A stretch of 64,000 nucleotides of DNA, from the NCBI RefSeq assembly GCF_003797825.1, contig NZ_RKME01000027.1, positions 1 to 64,000 of the forward strand. Direction: 5' to 3'. Made by a program: the position numbers and the translations under genes. Positions 27,082-35,578 of the stretch are shown piece by piece. The notes under the pieces are model-generated. The model searched no databases. It worked only from the letters and a program-made list of their open reading frames with translations, and was not told the DNA's origin. The stretch is from Gordonia sp. OPL2 (GTDB lineage: Bacteria; Actinomycetota; Actinomycetes; Mycobacteriales; Mycobacteriaceae). The first letter of the stretch is position 1. Each line of letters opens with the position of its first letter.

Positions 27082-27584
27082 ACCTTCCAGTCCCCGTCCT
27101 CACGCACCACGATCGTGTCGGCGACCTGCTTCTGGTCGGCCTTCTCATCGAAGTGCCAATGTACCTTCGCGGTCGCCCGGTCACCGTCGACGGTGATGTC
27201 GGTGATCTCCGGGATCACGATGTGACCGTTCTCGTCGAACGACTTCCGATTCTGATCGAGAAAGGTCGTCTCGTCGGGGAAGGTGTCCGACGACAGGTCC
27301 GCACTGCAGGTCGCCCCGCGATACTTGCCGTAGTCGAGATCGTTGCGCGCCGTGTAGGAATCGTTGATCGCGTGCTGGACCTGTGCCTCGACACTCAACC
27401 GGTCGTCGGCCGGCCGGATCAGATACGAGATGCCGATCCCGGCCGCGGCGATCACGACGACGGCGAACGCGACCAGGAACGGCCACGCGTCCTTCCACGA
27501 TCGCCGGTCGTCGGCAGGTGCCGGCTCCCGGGAATCGGCGGATCCCGACCGGTCACGGTCGCGATCACCTGCGCTCTTGGCCAT
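27069..27584 (-). CDS. Single-pass membrane protein with NTF2-like extracytoplasmic domain
   Basis: A 171-residue protein. A charged cytoplasmic N-terminus (~35 residues) and one membrane helix (FLVAFAVVVIAAAGIGISYL) are followed by a domain resembling the Mce-associated/NTF2-like group. It ends in DWKVCTS, nearly the same as the end of the large protein at 55014-56966 (DWKVCTPQ), which also has TM plus this domain. The ATG at 27582-27584 is preferred over one 54 bases upstream. Function unknown. First gene of the unit with rhodanese and metZ. Confidence 0.75.
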   Translation of the reverse strand: MAKSAGDRDRDRSGSADSREPAPADDRRSWKDAWPFLVAFAVVVIAAAGIGISYLIRPADDRLSVEAQVQHAINDSYTARNDLDYGKYRGATCSADLSSDTFPDETTFLDQNRKSFDENGHIVIPEITDITVDGDRATAKVHWHFDEKADQKQVADTIVVREDGDWKVCTS

Positions 27585-27652
27585 GGCGGCGAGTCTATCG
27601 ACCACGTCCCCACCGCCGATCCCGGGCATCGACGTCACCCTGCGTGCGGTGG

Positions 27653-27671
27653 TAAGGGTGGGTTAACTGTC
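27653..27671 (+). promoter_or_regulatory. Candidate IdeR/DtxR iron box before the FecB-type gene
   Basis: TAAGGGTGGGTTAACTGTC matches the IdeR consensus TTAGGTTAGGCTAACCTAA at 11 of 19 positions, best in the first 15. It lies 18 bases before the ATG of the siderophore-binding lipoprotein. Position and target fit iron repression, but the match is weak. Confidence 0.35.
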
Positions 27672-27688
27672 GTCGACGTGAGGTCGTT

Positions 27689-28729
27689 ATGCGTTTGTCC
27701 CGAGCCCGACTCCCCCATCCGCTCAGGCTGGCCGCGGTGGCCATGGCCGCGACGGCCACGGTCGCCGTCGCCGCCTGCAGCCCTCCCGAGGAGGACACGG
27801 GCGCGTCGTCGGCGGCACCGAGCGCCGAACCCGGCGCCCTCCCGGTGACCGTCGACCACAAGTTCGGTGCGACGACGATCTCGAGCGCACCGAAGCGTGT
27901 GGCCGCGATGGGTGTCGGCGACGCCGACACCCTGCTGTCGTTGGGGATCACGCCGACGACGATCGCTCCTTTCGCCGATCCGACGCAGCGGTCCGCGCCG
28001 TGGAACGAGAAGCTGCTCGGCGACGCCGAACCCGTGATCCTGCCGCAGGCCGCCCAGGACTTCGGCGGACAGATCGCCAAGGCGTTGGGCACCGATCCGG
28101 ACCTGGTCACCGCGATCGGCGCCGCGCCCAGCCAGGAGCAGTACGACGTGCTCAGCAAGGCCGCGCCGACGATCGTCGGACCCAAGCAGTACCCGAACTG
28201 GCAGATCCCGTGGGACGTGCAGACCACCGAGATCGGCCGTGCGGTCGGCCTCCCTGACGCCGCACAGGCCAAGATCGACGAGACCAAGGGCAATCTCGCC
28301 GAGGTACGCAAACAGCATCCGGAGTTCGAGGGCAAGACCGGCGTCGTGGTGTCCGGGCTGCCGACCGGCGCCGTCTCGATCTTCAGTCCGCAGGACGGCC
28401 GCGGACAGACCCTGTCCGACTACGGATTCAGCTTCCCCGAATCACTCAAGCCGGCACTGACCAGCGGTTTCTACGGTGAGATCTCCCCGGAGAACCTGAA
28501 CCTGCTGAACGACGTGGACGTGGTGGTCGCCGTCGACTGGGAGGGCGCCAACGACCGACTGAAGAAGGACGCGACCTGGTCGAAACTGCCCTTCGTCACC
28601 GAAGGCCGGGCGGTCTACCTCGATCAGCAAGTCGGCAGCGCGATGTCGGTCCCGACGGTCCTGACGCTGCCGTGGGTTGCCGAACAGTCGGTCGGGCCGA
28701 TCTCCGACGCGGCGAAGAAGGCGAAGTGA
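27689..28729 (+). CDS. Iron-siderophore ABC transporter substrate-binding lipoprotein (FecB-type)
   Basis: A 346-residue lipoprotein: signal sequence with the lipobox VAVAAC (lipidated Cys ~residue 30), then a type III periplasmic-binding fold. The fold has KRVAAMGVGDADTLLSLGITP, DPDLVTAIGAAPSQEQYDVLSKAAPTI and a C-terminal lobe ending PWVAEQSVGPI. These are typical of proteins that capture Fe(III)-siderophore complexes for FecCD permeases. The permease and ATPase genes lie 2.5 kb downstream, separated by fprA and a minus-strand gene, so the importer is probably split over two transcripts. A candidate iron box lies just upstream. Confidence 0.88.
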   Translation: MRLSRARLPHPLRLAAVAMAATATVAVAACSPPEEDTGASSAAPSAEPGALPVTVDHKFGATTISSAPKRVAAMGVGDADTLLSLGITPTTIAPFADPTQRSAPWNEKLLGDAEPVILPQAAQDFGGQIAKALGTDPDLVTAIGAAPSQEQYDVLSKAAPTIVGPKQYPNWQIPWDVQTTEIGRAVGLPDAAQAKIDETKGNLAEVRKQHPEFEGKTGVVVSGLPTGAVSIFSPQDGRGQTLSDYGFSFPESLKPALTSGFYGEISPENLNLLNDVDVVVAVDWEGANDRLKKDATWSKLPFVTEGRAVYLDQQVGSAMSVPTVLTLPWVAEQSVGPISDAAKKAK

Positions 28730-28744
28730 CCTGCACGGCAATCT

Positions 28745-28763
28745 CCAGGTGAGGTAAACCTCA
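28745..28763 (+). promoter_or_regulatory. Candidate IdeR/DtxR iron box upstream of fprA
   Basis: CCAGGTGAGGTAAACCTCA matches the IdeR consensus TTAGGTTAGGCTAACCTAA at 13 of 19 positions, including both AGGT and ACCT half-sites. The core GTGAGGTAAACCTCAC is close to a perfect palindrome. It lies 16 bases after the FecB gene and about 135 bases before the reductase start. It could control fprA. Confidence 0.5.
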
Positions 28764-28897
28764 CATGAGATTTTGGCCGGGGACGAAGAGCGCCTACCGT
28801 AGAAGGGATAGCGCCGCAAATCGCGGCACCACCCGCGGCTCGTCGAATGAGTCGTCACGAGAGCCAGTTCCACGAGAGCCAGGAAGCACCCAATTCC

Positions 28898-30295
28898 ATG
28901 AGTGACACCAGCCGCCCCTTGCGGGTTGCCATCGTCGGTGCGGGTCCCGCCGGGATCTATGCCGCCGATGCGTTGATGAAGTCCGACACCGCCAAAGATC
29001 GTGGCGTCAGCATCGATCTCTATGAGCGGATGCCGGCCCCGTTCGGCCTCATCCGTTACGGCGTGGCCCCCGATCATCCACGGATCAAGGGCATCATCAC
29101 GGCACTGCACAAGGTGCTCGACAAGCCGCAGATCCGTCTGCTCGGCAACGTCGACTACGGCACCGACATCACCCTCGAGGAACTGCAGGACCTCTACGAC
29201 GCCGTCGTGTTCTCCACCGGCGCCACCGACGACCGCGCCCTCGACATCCCCGGCGTCGACCTCGACGGCAGCTACGGCGCCGCGCAGTTCGTGGCCTGGT
29301 ACGACGGTCACCCCGACTTCCCACGGACCTGGCCGCTCGAGCAGGAGAAGGTCGCCGTCATCGGTGTGGGCAACGTGGCGCTCGACGTCGCGCGAGTCCT
29401 CGCCAAGACCGGCGACGAACTGCTGCCGACCGAGATCCCGGCCAACGTCTACGAAGGCCTCAAGGCGAACAAGGCCGTCGAGGTCCACGTGTTCGGCCGT
29501 CGCGGTCCGGCACAGGCGAAGTTCACCCCGCTCGAGCTCAAGGAGCTCGACCACTCGCCGAACATCGAGGTCATCGTCGCTCCCGAGGACATCGAGTACG
29601 ACGAGGGCTCGGCCGTGGCGCGTCGCGGATCGAAGATCACCGACCAGGTCGCGACCATCATCGAGAACTACGCGATCCGCGAACCCAAGCAGGGCGCGAT
29701 CCACAAGCTCTTCCTGCACTTCTTCGAGAACCCCATCGAGATCCTCGGTGAGGACGGCAAGGTCGTGGGTCTGCGTACCGAGCGCACGCAGCTCGACGGC
29801 ACCGGCAACGTGAAGCCGACCGGCAAGCACACCGACTGGGAGCTGGGCGCGGTCTACCGGGCCGTCGGTTATCTGTCGGACAACCTGCCGAAGATCCCGT
29901 TCGATCAGCAGGCCGGCGTGATCCCGAACGAAGCCGGACGCGTGTTCGACGACGGCAAGCACCTCGTCGGCATGTACACCACCGGATGGGTCAAGCGCGG
30001 GCCCGTCGGTCTCATCGGCCACACCAAGGGCGATGCCAACGAGACCGTCGACTGCATCCTCGAGGACATGACCAACGACGCGCTGCTCTCGCCGAGCCGT
30101 CCGTCCGAGGACGCCGTCATCGAACTGCTCGAGGGCAAGGGCATCCCGTTCACCACGTGGGACGGTTGGTACCGCCTCGACGAGCACGAGCGCGCTCTCG
30201 GCGCTGCCGAAGGCCGCGAGCGGGTGAAGGTCGTCGAGCGCGAGGACATGATCGCCGCGTCCGAACCGGACAAGGTCTCTCGCCCCTCGGCCTGA
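28898..30295 (+). CDS. fprA: NADPH:ferredoxin reductase, FprA type
   Basis: Moves electrons between NADPH and ferredoxin via FAD. 465 residues, close to the mycobacterial FprA length. The FAD loop IVGAGPAGIYAAD, the signature PFGLIRYGVAPDHPRIKGI, the NADP-binding VIGVGNVALDVAR with HVFGRRGPAQAKF, and the C-terminal GWVKRGPVGLIGHTKGDA are all present. The ATG at 28898 is preferred; a start 51 bases upstream would add a Ser/His/Glu-rich tail not found in the family. Its place between iron-uptake genes and a good iron box upstream suggest a role in reductive iron release or Fe-S supply. Confidence 0.93.
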   Translation: MSDTSRPLRVAIVGAGPAGIYAADALMKSDTAKDRGVSIDLYERMPAPFGLIRYGVAPDHPRIKGIITALHKVLDKPQIRLLGNVDYGTDITLEELQDLYDAVVFSTGATDDRALDIPGVDLDGSYGAAQFVAWYDGHPDFPRTWPLEQEKVAVIGVGNVALDVARVLAKTGDELLPTEIPANVYEGLKANKAVEVHVFGRRGPAQAKFTPLELKELDHSPNIEVIVAPEDIEYDEGSAVARRGSKITDQVATIIENYAIREPKQGAIHKLFLHFFENPIEILGEDGKVVGLRTERTQLDGTGNVKPTGKHTDWELGAVYRAVGYLSDNLPKIPFDQQAGVIPNEAGRVFDDGKHLVGMYTTGWVKRGPVGLIGHTKGDANETVDCILEDMTNDALLSPSRPSEDAVIELLEGKGIPFTTWDGWYRLDEHERALGAAEGRERVKVVEREDMIAASEPDKVSRPSA

Positions 30296-30370
30296 CACTC
30301 GCGCGGGTCACTGGCCAGAGGTCGGGGAATCCTCGCCCGCCGGCCCGGGACCCGAACTCGGCGACTGTGC

Positions 30371-30433
30371 CCTGATTTTCATCGAGCGTGCCCTCGCGAC
30401 CCCGCGGTGGGCACGCTCGACGAATTTCTGGAC
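30371..30433. repeat. Palindromic repeat element, copy 2
   Basis: Arms CCTGATTTTCATCGAGCGTG(CCC) and GGGCACGCTCGACGAATTTC(TGG) pair over most of 23 bases. The unit and its right flank (GGACCCGGTCGGCG) match copy 1 at 17203-17284 (GGACACGGTCGGCG). It lies downstream of fprA in the gap before the convergent secreted-protein gene. Confidence 0.75.
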
Positions 30434-30489
30434 CCGGTCGGCGTCAAGGGGTTTGGGCGCCACGGGCCGGGTGGTGAGACGAACGCAGC

Positions 30490-30521
30490 AAAACGGCGAC
30501 CGGTGATCCGGTCGCCGTTTT
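30490..30521. terminator. Bidirectional intrinsic terminator
   Basis: A perfect 14-bp stem, AAAACGGCGACCGG, loop TGAT, then the complement ending in TTTT. It has A and T runs on both sides, so it works in both directions between the convergent fprA and the secreted-protein gene. It is the clearest rho-independent terminator in the window. Confidence 0.9.
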
Positions 30522-30587
30522 GTCAGGTGAGGGAGCGGGAGGCGAGGCGTCCTCTCGCCTCCCGCGGACCCTCCGGGGTCGATTCCG

Positions 30588-31070
30588 TCAGCTACCCGTG
30601 GGGTTGGTCGTGCCCGGGTTCTCCTGGTTGCGCCAGTTCTGCCAGTAGCCGAAGTTGTTCGTGATGTTCTCCGCCTCGTCGCCGAACGTCCAGCCCGAGA
30701 TGGTGGCCGGGAAGCACCCGAACCAGCGGGTCTCGATCGGACGCACCCAGCGATTCTGTTTGGCATCCCACTTGGACATGGTCGCGTTCGGCTTCAACTC
30801 CTTGACGCGCACCGATGCACCGTTGATCTCATTGAGGATCACGTTGTGCATGGTCGAGCCACCGATGTTCTTGACCGTCATCCAGCGGTACATGTACCAC
30901 GCCTTGTTCCACGGCTGACCCCACTGCCCGAAGTGGCATTCGATACCACCGGTGATCTGCAGATCACCCGGCGCCGCGGCCTGTGCGGGGGTGGTTCCGG
31001 CGAGGGTGCCGGCAGCGATTCCGACGGTTGCCATGACCGCCACACTTGCGCGCTTGAGCGATGCTTTCAT
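30588..31070 (-). CDS. Small secreted protein of unknown function
   Basis: A 160-residue protein with a clear signal peptide (KRASVAVMATVGIAAGTLAG, cleavage after AQA near residue 32). The mature ~128 residues are rich in Trp and Asn, with two cysteines (ECHFGQ, WFGCFP) that could form a disulfide. It also has a DLQITGG start and YRWMTVKNIGGSTMHN, which looks like a beta-sandwich strand pattern. I do not recognise the family. It is divergent from the FecCD operon; a 12-bp palindrome lies between them. Confidence 0.75.
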   Translation of the reverse strand: MKASLKRASVAVMATVGIAAGTLAGTTPAQAAAPGDLQITGGIECHFGQWGQPWNKAWYMYRWMTVKNIGGSTMHNVILNEINGASVRVKELKPNATMSKWDAKQNRWVRPIETRWFGCFPATISGWTFGDEAENITNNFGYWQNWRNQENPGTTNPTGS

Positions 31071-31186
31071 CGACCTCTCCTTCGTTGTCGGCGTTGCATT
31101 TTCTGGTCGGTCTATCGACCCATACCAAGCGAATCGTTACGCACGGCACAGCATGCTCACAGGTACGTATCTCTTTCGTTATGCAA

Positions 31187-31198
31187 ACGACATGTCGT
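31187..31198. promoter_or_regulatory. 12-bp palindrome in the divergent promoter region
   Basis: ACGACATGTCGT is a perfect palindrome located between the secreted-protein gene (start 31070, minus) and the FecCD operon (start 31249, plus). A second dyad, CCCGG-AATC-CCGGG, follows at about 31207-31220. Either could be a binding site; no regulator can be named. Confidence 0.35.
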
Positions 31199-31229
31199 GA
31201 CCTGGCCCGGAATCCCGGGCAAGCCAACC

Positions 31230-31248
31230 CTTGGTAAGGTCGGCCTTC
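31230..31248 (+). promoter_or_regulatory. Weak IdeR-like half site at the start of the FecCD operon
   Basis: CTTGGTAAGGTCGGCCTTC matches the IdeR consensus at 10 of 19 positions, mainly in the left half (GGT.AGG). It ends just before the GTG start of the first permease. It is considered only because the operon imports iron. Confidence 0.25.
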
Positions 31249-32307
31249 GTGCGTCGTATCACCGGAATCGTGCTGCTCATCGCGGTACTCGTGGTCGCGC
31301 TGTTCGCGTCCATCGCGATCGGCGCGCGCGCTCTGGGCATCGGCGAGGTGTTCGATGTCCTCCAGGCCGGCGGGTGGCCGCACCTGCGCTTCACCGACTT
31401 CCACGGCATCCCCTGGGTGGTCCTGGAATCGCCGGCCGCACCGCCCGGCGCCGACGACAGCTACGGCATCGTCTGGGATCTCCGCTTCCCGCGGACCCTG
31501 CTCGGCCTGACCGTCGGTCTGGCGATCGGGGCCGCCGGCGCGCTCGCGCAGGGCCACACACGCAATCCGCTCGCCGACCCCGGCATGCTCGGAGTCAACG
31601 CCGGCGCCGCCTGCGCGGTCGTGGTCGGGGTATACCTGCTCGGCATCCAGAGCCCCATCGCCTACATGGCCTTCGGTCTGCTGGGTGCACTCGTCGCAGC
31701 GAGCGCGGTGTTCGGCCTGTCCGCGTTGTCGGGGGCCAGCCCGTTGACACTGATCCTGGCCGGCACCGGCCTCTCCGCCCTGCTGCTGGCGATCACCTCG
31801 GGCATCGTGCTCTCGGACGCCGCAACCCTCGACGTGTGGCGGTTCTGGAACGTCGGTGCGACCAGCGGCCGCGGGCTCGACGTCTTCTCGGCGAGCCTTC
31901 CGTTCATCGTCATCGGACTCGTGCTCGCCCTCGGCAGCGGCTACTTCCTCAACGTCCTCAGTCTGGGCGAGGACATGACCAAAGCGCTGGGCTCACGCGT
32001 CGTCCTCATCCGGACGGTCGGGATCCTCAGCATCACCCTGCTCGTCGGGGCGGCGACGGCGGCGTGCGGACCGATCGTGTTCCTCGGACTCGTCGTCCCG
32101 CACATCGCACGGGCGATCACCGGGCCCGACTACCGATGGATCGTCCCGTATGCCGCACTGCTCGGGGCCATCCTGGTGCTCGTGTGCGACGTCCTCGGTC
32201 GTGTGATCGCGCGGCCGGGAGAAGTACAGGTGGGAGTCGTGCTCGCGCTCGTGGGCGCGCCCTTCCTCATCGCCCTCGTCCGACGACGGAAGCTGGCCAG
32301 CGTATGA
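31249..32307 (+). CDS. Iron-siderophore ABC transporter permease (FecCD family), first subunit
   Basis: A 352-residue polytopic protein with about nine or ten helices. FecCD signatures: RFPRTLLGLTVGLAIGAAGALAQGHTRNPLADPGMLGVNAGA, read in parts, and the conserved late segment ACGPIVFLGLVVPHIARAI that contacts the ATPase. The GTG at 31249 is chosen over a TTG at 31231, which lacks a ribosome site. It overlaps the second permease by four bases. The pair forms a heterodimeric channel for Fe-siderophores with the ATPase at 33425. Confidence 0.93.
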   Translation: MRRITGIVLLIAVLVVALFASIAIGARALGIGEVFDVLQAGGWPHLRFTDFHGIPWVVLESPAAPPGADDSYGIVWDLRFPRTLLGLTVGLAIGAAGALAQGHTRNPLADPGMLGVNAGAACAVVVGVYLLGIQSPIAYMAFGLLGALVAASAVFGLSALSGASPLTLILAGTGLSALLLAITSGIVLSDAATLDVWRFWNVGATSGRGLDVFSASLPFIVIGLVLALGSGYFLNVLSLGEDMTKALGSRVVLIRTVGILSITLLVGAATAACGPIVFLGLVVPHIARAITGPDYRWIVPYAALLGAILVLVCDVLGRVIARPGEVQVGVVLALVGAPFLIALVRRRKLASV

Positions 32308-33428
32308 CCGTCGACCTGCAGCCGGGACAGACATCCCACGACCCGGGCCCGAGCACCCGTCCCCGATCGGGCCGCCGCCGCGTCCTGCGCGTCGGCCCCT
32401 CGTCGTGGGTCGTGCGGCCACGGATGCTGCTGGCGATCACCGTCGGACTCGCGGTCACGCTGCTGCTGTTCCTGCTGAGTGTCGGCATCAGCGACTACCC
32501 GATGAACGTCGTCGACGTCGCACGCGTGCTACTCGGTGGCGGCACGCGGATCGAGAACGTCGTCGTCTTCGACGTGTCACTGCCCCGAGCGCTCGTCTCG
32601 CTGCTCGTCGGCTTCGGCTTCGGCATGGCCGGCGCCCTCACCCAGATGATCGCCCGGAATCCGTTGGCCACCCCCGACATCCTCGGCATCACTGCCGGCG
32701 CGAGTGCCGCCGCGGTCGCCGCGATCGCGTTCTCCTCGACATGGGGCGCCTGGCTGGCCGGGCTCGGCACCCCGCTGGCCGCCCTCCTCGGCGGGTTCGT
32801 CACCGCTATCGCGATGTATCTGCTCGCCTGGCCCGGCCGATCCGCCAACATCGGTATCGACCCGTTCCGTCTGGTCATCATCGGCGTCGGCGTCACGTGG
32901 ATGCTGCAGGCACTGACCAGCTACATGCTGACCCGAGCACAGATCGCCGACGCCGCTCGGGCCCAGACGTGGTTGGTGGGTTCGGTGTCGCAGTCGACCT
33001 GGTCGGATGTCTGGCCGTCGGCAATCGCCTTCGGCGTCGGAGTGGTGATGGTCATCGGCCTGTCGCGGCCGATCGGGGTCCTCGGCCTCGGCCCCGACGT
33101 GGCCCGCGGACTCGGCATCAACGCCGGTCGGGTGACCATGATCGTCCTGCTGGCCGCGGTCGTGGTGACCGCGTTGTGCGTCTCGGCGGCCGGGCCGATC
33201 TCCTTCGTCGCGCTGCTGGCACCGCAGATCGCGTTGCGACTCACCGGTTCTCCCCTGCCGACACCGCTGGCGTCGGGAGTGCTCGGCGCGATTCTGGTTC
33301 TCGGCGGAGACCTGCTGTGCCGCACCGTGCTGCCCGGCGGACTGCCCGTGGGCATCGTCACCGCCGCGATCGGCGGACCGTTCCTCATCTACCTCATGAT
33401 CGCGATGTCCCGGAAGGCGACAGTATGA
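32304..33428 (+). CDS. Iron-siderophore ABC transporter permease (FecCD family), second subunit
   Basis: A 374-residue partner permease. A basic N-terminal tail of ~45 residues precedes the helices. Family signatures are LPRALVSLLVGFGFGMAGAL with RNPLATPDILGITAGASAA, and AAGPISFVALLAPQIALRL (ATPase-contact loop). ATGA overlaps at both ends link it to the first permease and to the ATPase gene. Very long open frames upstream in this register are not coding. Confidence 0.93.
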   Translation: MTVDLQPGQTSHDPGPSTRPRSGRRRVLRVGPSSWVVRPRMLLAITVGLAVTLLLFLLSVGISDYPMNVVDVARVLLGGGTRIENVVVFDVSLPRALVSLLVGFGFGMAGALTQMIARNPLATPDILGITAGASAAAVAAIAFSSTWGAWLAGLGTPLAALLGGFVTAIAMYLLAWPGRSANIGIDPFRLVIIGVGVTWMLQALTSYMLTRAQIADAARAQTWLVGSVSQSTWSDVWPSAIAFGVGVVMVIGLSRPIGVLGLGPDVARGLGINAGRVTMIVLLAAVVVTALCVSAAGPISFVALLAPQIALRLTGSPLPTPLASGVLGAILVLGGDLLCRTVLPGGLPVGIVTAAIGGPFLIYLMIAMSRKATV

Positions 33429-34252
33429 ACCACCCGGCACCGCACTCACGGCTGCGCGCCGAGCGTCTCAGCGTCGGATACGACGACCGCACCATCATCT
33501 CCGACCTCGACATCGAGATCCCCGACGCGGCGATCACGACCATCATCGGACCCAACGGCTGCGGCAAATCGACGCTGCTGCGGGCATTGTCGCGGCTGCT
33601 GCCGGCGCGGACCGGCACCGTGTACCTCGACGACGAGGACATCACCACGATGCGGCCCAAGTCGGTGGCCCGCACGCTCGGACTGCTCCCGCAGAATCCC
33701 GTTGCGCCCGAGGGGCTCACGGTCGCCGACCTGGTCGCGCGTGGCCGTCACCCGCACCAACGGTGGTATCAGCAGGCCACACCGGAGGACGAGGTCGCCG
33801 TCGAGCGAGCTCTCGCCCAGACCGCGACGACCGACCTCGCCGACCGGCCGATCGAGGCGCTGTCCGGCGGTCAGCGGCAACGTGTCTGGATCGCACTGAC
33901 ACTGGCCCAGGAGACCGATCTGCTCCTGCTCGACGAGCCGACCACATACCTCGACCTCGCGCACTCGGTGGAGATCCTCGACCTCGTCCACACCCTGCGC
34001 AGCGAGCACGGCAAAACCGTGGTGATGGTCCTCCACGACCTGAATCTGGCTGCACGATACAGTGATTCGCTCTTCGTGATGCGGTCCGGCCAGATCGTCG
34101 CCAAGGGCACACCTGAGGACGTCATCACGGCCGACCTCCTGTTCGAGGCGTTCGGTCTGCGGTCACACGTCATGGCCGATCCCGTGTTCGGCTCGCCGAT
34201 GATCGTCCCGCTGGGGTCCAGGCACTCGGTCCGGTCGGACGCCCGCGCCTGA
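33425..34252 (+). CDS. Iron-siderophore ABC transporter ATP-binding protein (FepC/FecE-type)
   Basis: A 275-residue ATPase powering the FecCD permeases. Walker A GPNGCGKSTLL, Q-loop region LGLLPQNP, signature LSGGQRQRVWIAL, Walker B LLLLDEPTTYLDLAH and H-loop VLHDLNLAARY are all intact. The YLDLAHSVEILDL form is typical of the siderophore/haem/B12 subfamily. It starts inside the stop of the second permease (ATGA). Confidence 0.95.
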   Translation: MNHPAPHSRLRAERLSVGYDDRTIISDLDIEIPDAAITTIIGPNGCGKSTLLRALSRLLPARTGTVYLDDEDITTMRPKSVARTLGLLPQNPVAPEGLTVADLVARGRHPHQRWYQQATPEDEVAVERALAQTATTDLADRPIEALSGGQRQRVWIALTLAQETDLLLLDEPTTYLDLAHSVEILDLVHTLRSEHGKTVVMVLHDLNLAARYSDSLFVMRSGQIVAKGTPEDVITADLLFEAFGLRSHVMADPVFGSPMIVPLGSRHSVRSDARA

Positions 34253-34378
34253 CCCTGCCGTTCGCCCGCCCGAACCCGCTTCATCGCTGACTCGCTCCTC
34301 ACCCGGAGCCCTTCATCCCCCTGTCGGCTATGTCGGTTCTTCGCTGCACAGAACTCCGTCATTGGATACCGTCACCTC

Positions 34379-35578
34379 ATGCAGCGCAGCACCACATCAG
34401 GGCCACGTGTCCTCGCGACGACGTCCCGCATGCCGTTCGCGGTCGACGAGATCCACAAACTCGGCGAGGCCGGAGTCGATGTGACGGCGGCCGACACGTT
34501 CTCGGCGTCACCGGGCAGTCATTCGCGCGGTGCACGACGCCACGTCGAGGTGCCGGCTCCTACCCAACGCACCGAAGACTTCATCGCGGCGATCGTCGAC
34601 ACGCTCGACCGCTATGAGATCACCTGGCTGCTGCCGATGTTCGAAGAGGTGTTCTACCTTGCCGCGCACCGTGATCGGCTCGCTGCCGACCGTCCCGACC
34701 TCGAGTTGTTCTTCCCGCCGTTCGAGACCCTCGCCAAGGTGCACGACAAGGTGACCTTCGCCGAGATGTGCCGGGACCTGGGGCTGCCGGTCGCCGAATC
34801 GATCACCGCCACCTCCGACGCGCAACTCGCCGATGCCGTCGCGCACTGGAGCTCCTGGTTCGCTCGGGCGGCCTTCGGTCGTGGCGGCCTCGATGTCATC
34901 ACCAACGCGGGACCTCTCGCCGGGGAGACCGCGCTGGACGAGATCCACCCCACGCCCGACGATCCCTGGCTGGTCCAGGAGTACTTGTCCGGGGTCGACC
35001 GGTGCAGCTGGAGCGTCGTCCACCACGGCGAGGTGGTGCTGCACTCCTGCTACGAGCACCCTCTGGCCATCGACAATCGCGGAGGCATCGTCTTCGAGTC
35101 CGTCGACTCCCCGGAGTCGCTCGAGACCGCACAGCTGATCGCCCGGGAACTGAACTGGCACGGACAGATCAGCTTCGACTATCTGAAGACCGACGACGGC
35201 GTGCACCACATGGTCGAATGCAACGCGCGCCCGACGGCGGGCTGTACGGTCGCGACCTCGGATGAGTTCGCCACCGCGTTGTTCGATCCGGGCGAGCTCG
35301 TCGTCGTGCCGGCCGGACGCAAGAAGGCGATCAAGGCGGCGGTCCTGCGTGACGTCCTCAAGCACCCCAGCCATCTTCGGCCGAATGTGCGGGCATCGCG
35401 GGGCGCGACCGGCGTCTACGACCAGCATCGAGATCACCTTCCGCTGCTGTACTCGGCCTTGTCGCTGCAGCACGTCCTGCATTACCGCAAGGAACTCGGC
35501 ATCGACCGCAACAAGCGGGAGGAATTGATGGCGGCCCAGTTCTTCGACGTCTCGTGGGATGGCTCGGCGATCGTCTGA
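34379..35578 (+). CDS. ATP-grasp family enzyme of unknown substrate
   Basis: A 399-residue protein with the ATP-grasp layout. There is an N-terminal Rossmann-like region (RVLATTSRMPFAVDEIHKLG), a lid region (KVHDKVTFAEMCRDLGLPV) and the core VQEYLSGVDRCSWSVVHHG. The metal/ATP loop is ISFDYLKTDDGVHHMVECNARPT, with Asp, Glu and Asn ligands. The family resembles carbamoyl-phosphate-synthase-like ligases. It lies 126 bases after the siderophore ATPase on the same strand. A role in making or modifying a peptide or siderophore is possible but only from context. Confidence 0.8.
   Translation: MQRSTTSGPRVLATTSRMPFAVDEIHKLGEAGVDVTAADTFSASPGSHSRGARRHVEVPAPTQRTEDFIAAIVDTLDRYEITWLLPMFEEVFYLAAHRDRLAADRPDLELFFPPFETLAKVHDKVTFAEMCRDLGLPVAESITATSDAQLADAVAHWSSWFARAAFGRGGLDVITNAGPLAGETALDEIHPTPDDPWLVQEYLSGVDRCSWSVVHHGEVVLHSCYEHPLAIDNRGGIVFESVDSPESLETAQLIARELNWHGQISFDYLKTDDGVHHMVECNARPTAGCTVATSDEFATALFDPGELVVVPAGRKKAIKAAVLRDVLKHPSHLRPNVRASRGATGVYDQHRDHLPLLYSALSLQHVLHYRKELGIDRNKREELMAAQFFDVSWDGSAIV

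Noticed and set aside
27069-27638. Start of the NTF2-like membrane protein at 27638
   Set aside because: The ATG at 27584 gives the normal short charged N-terminus; the extra 18 residues look random.
30846-32303. Very long open frame reading into the second FecCD permease
   Set aside because: It is antisense or out of frame to the secreted protein and the first permease, and is Arg-rich and without family similarity, typical of high-GC shadow frames.
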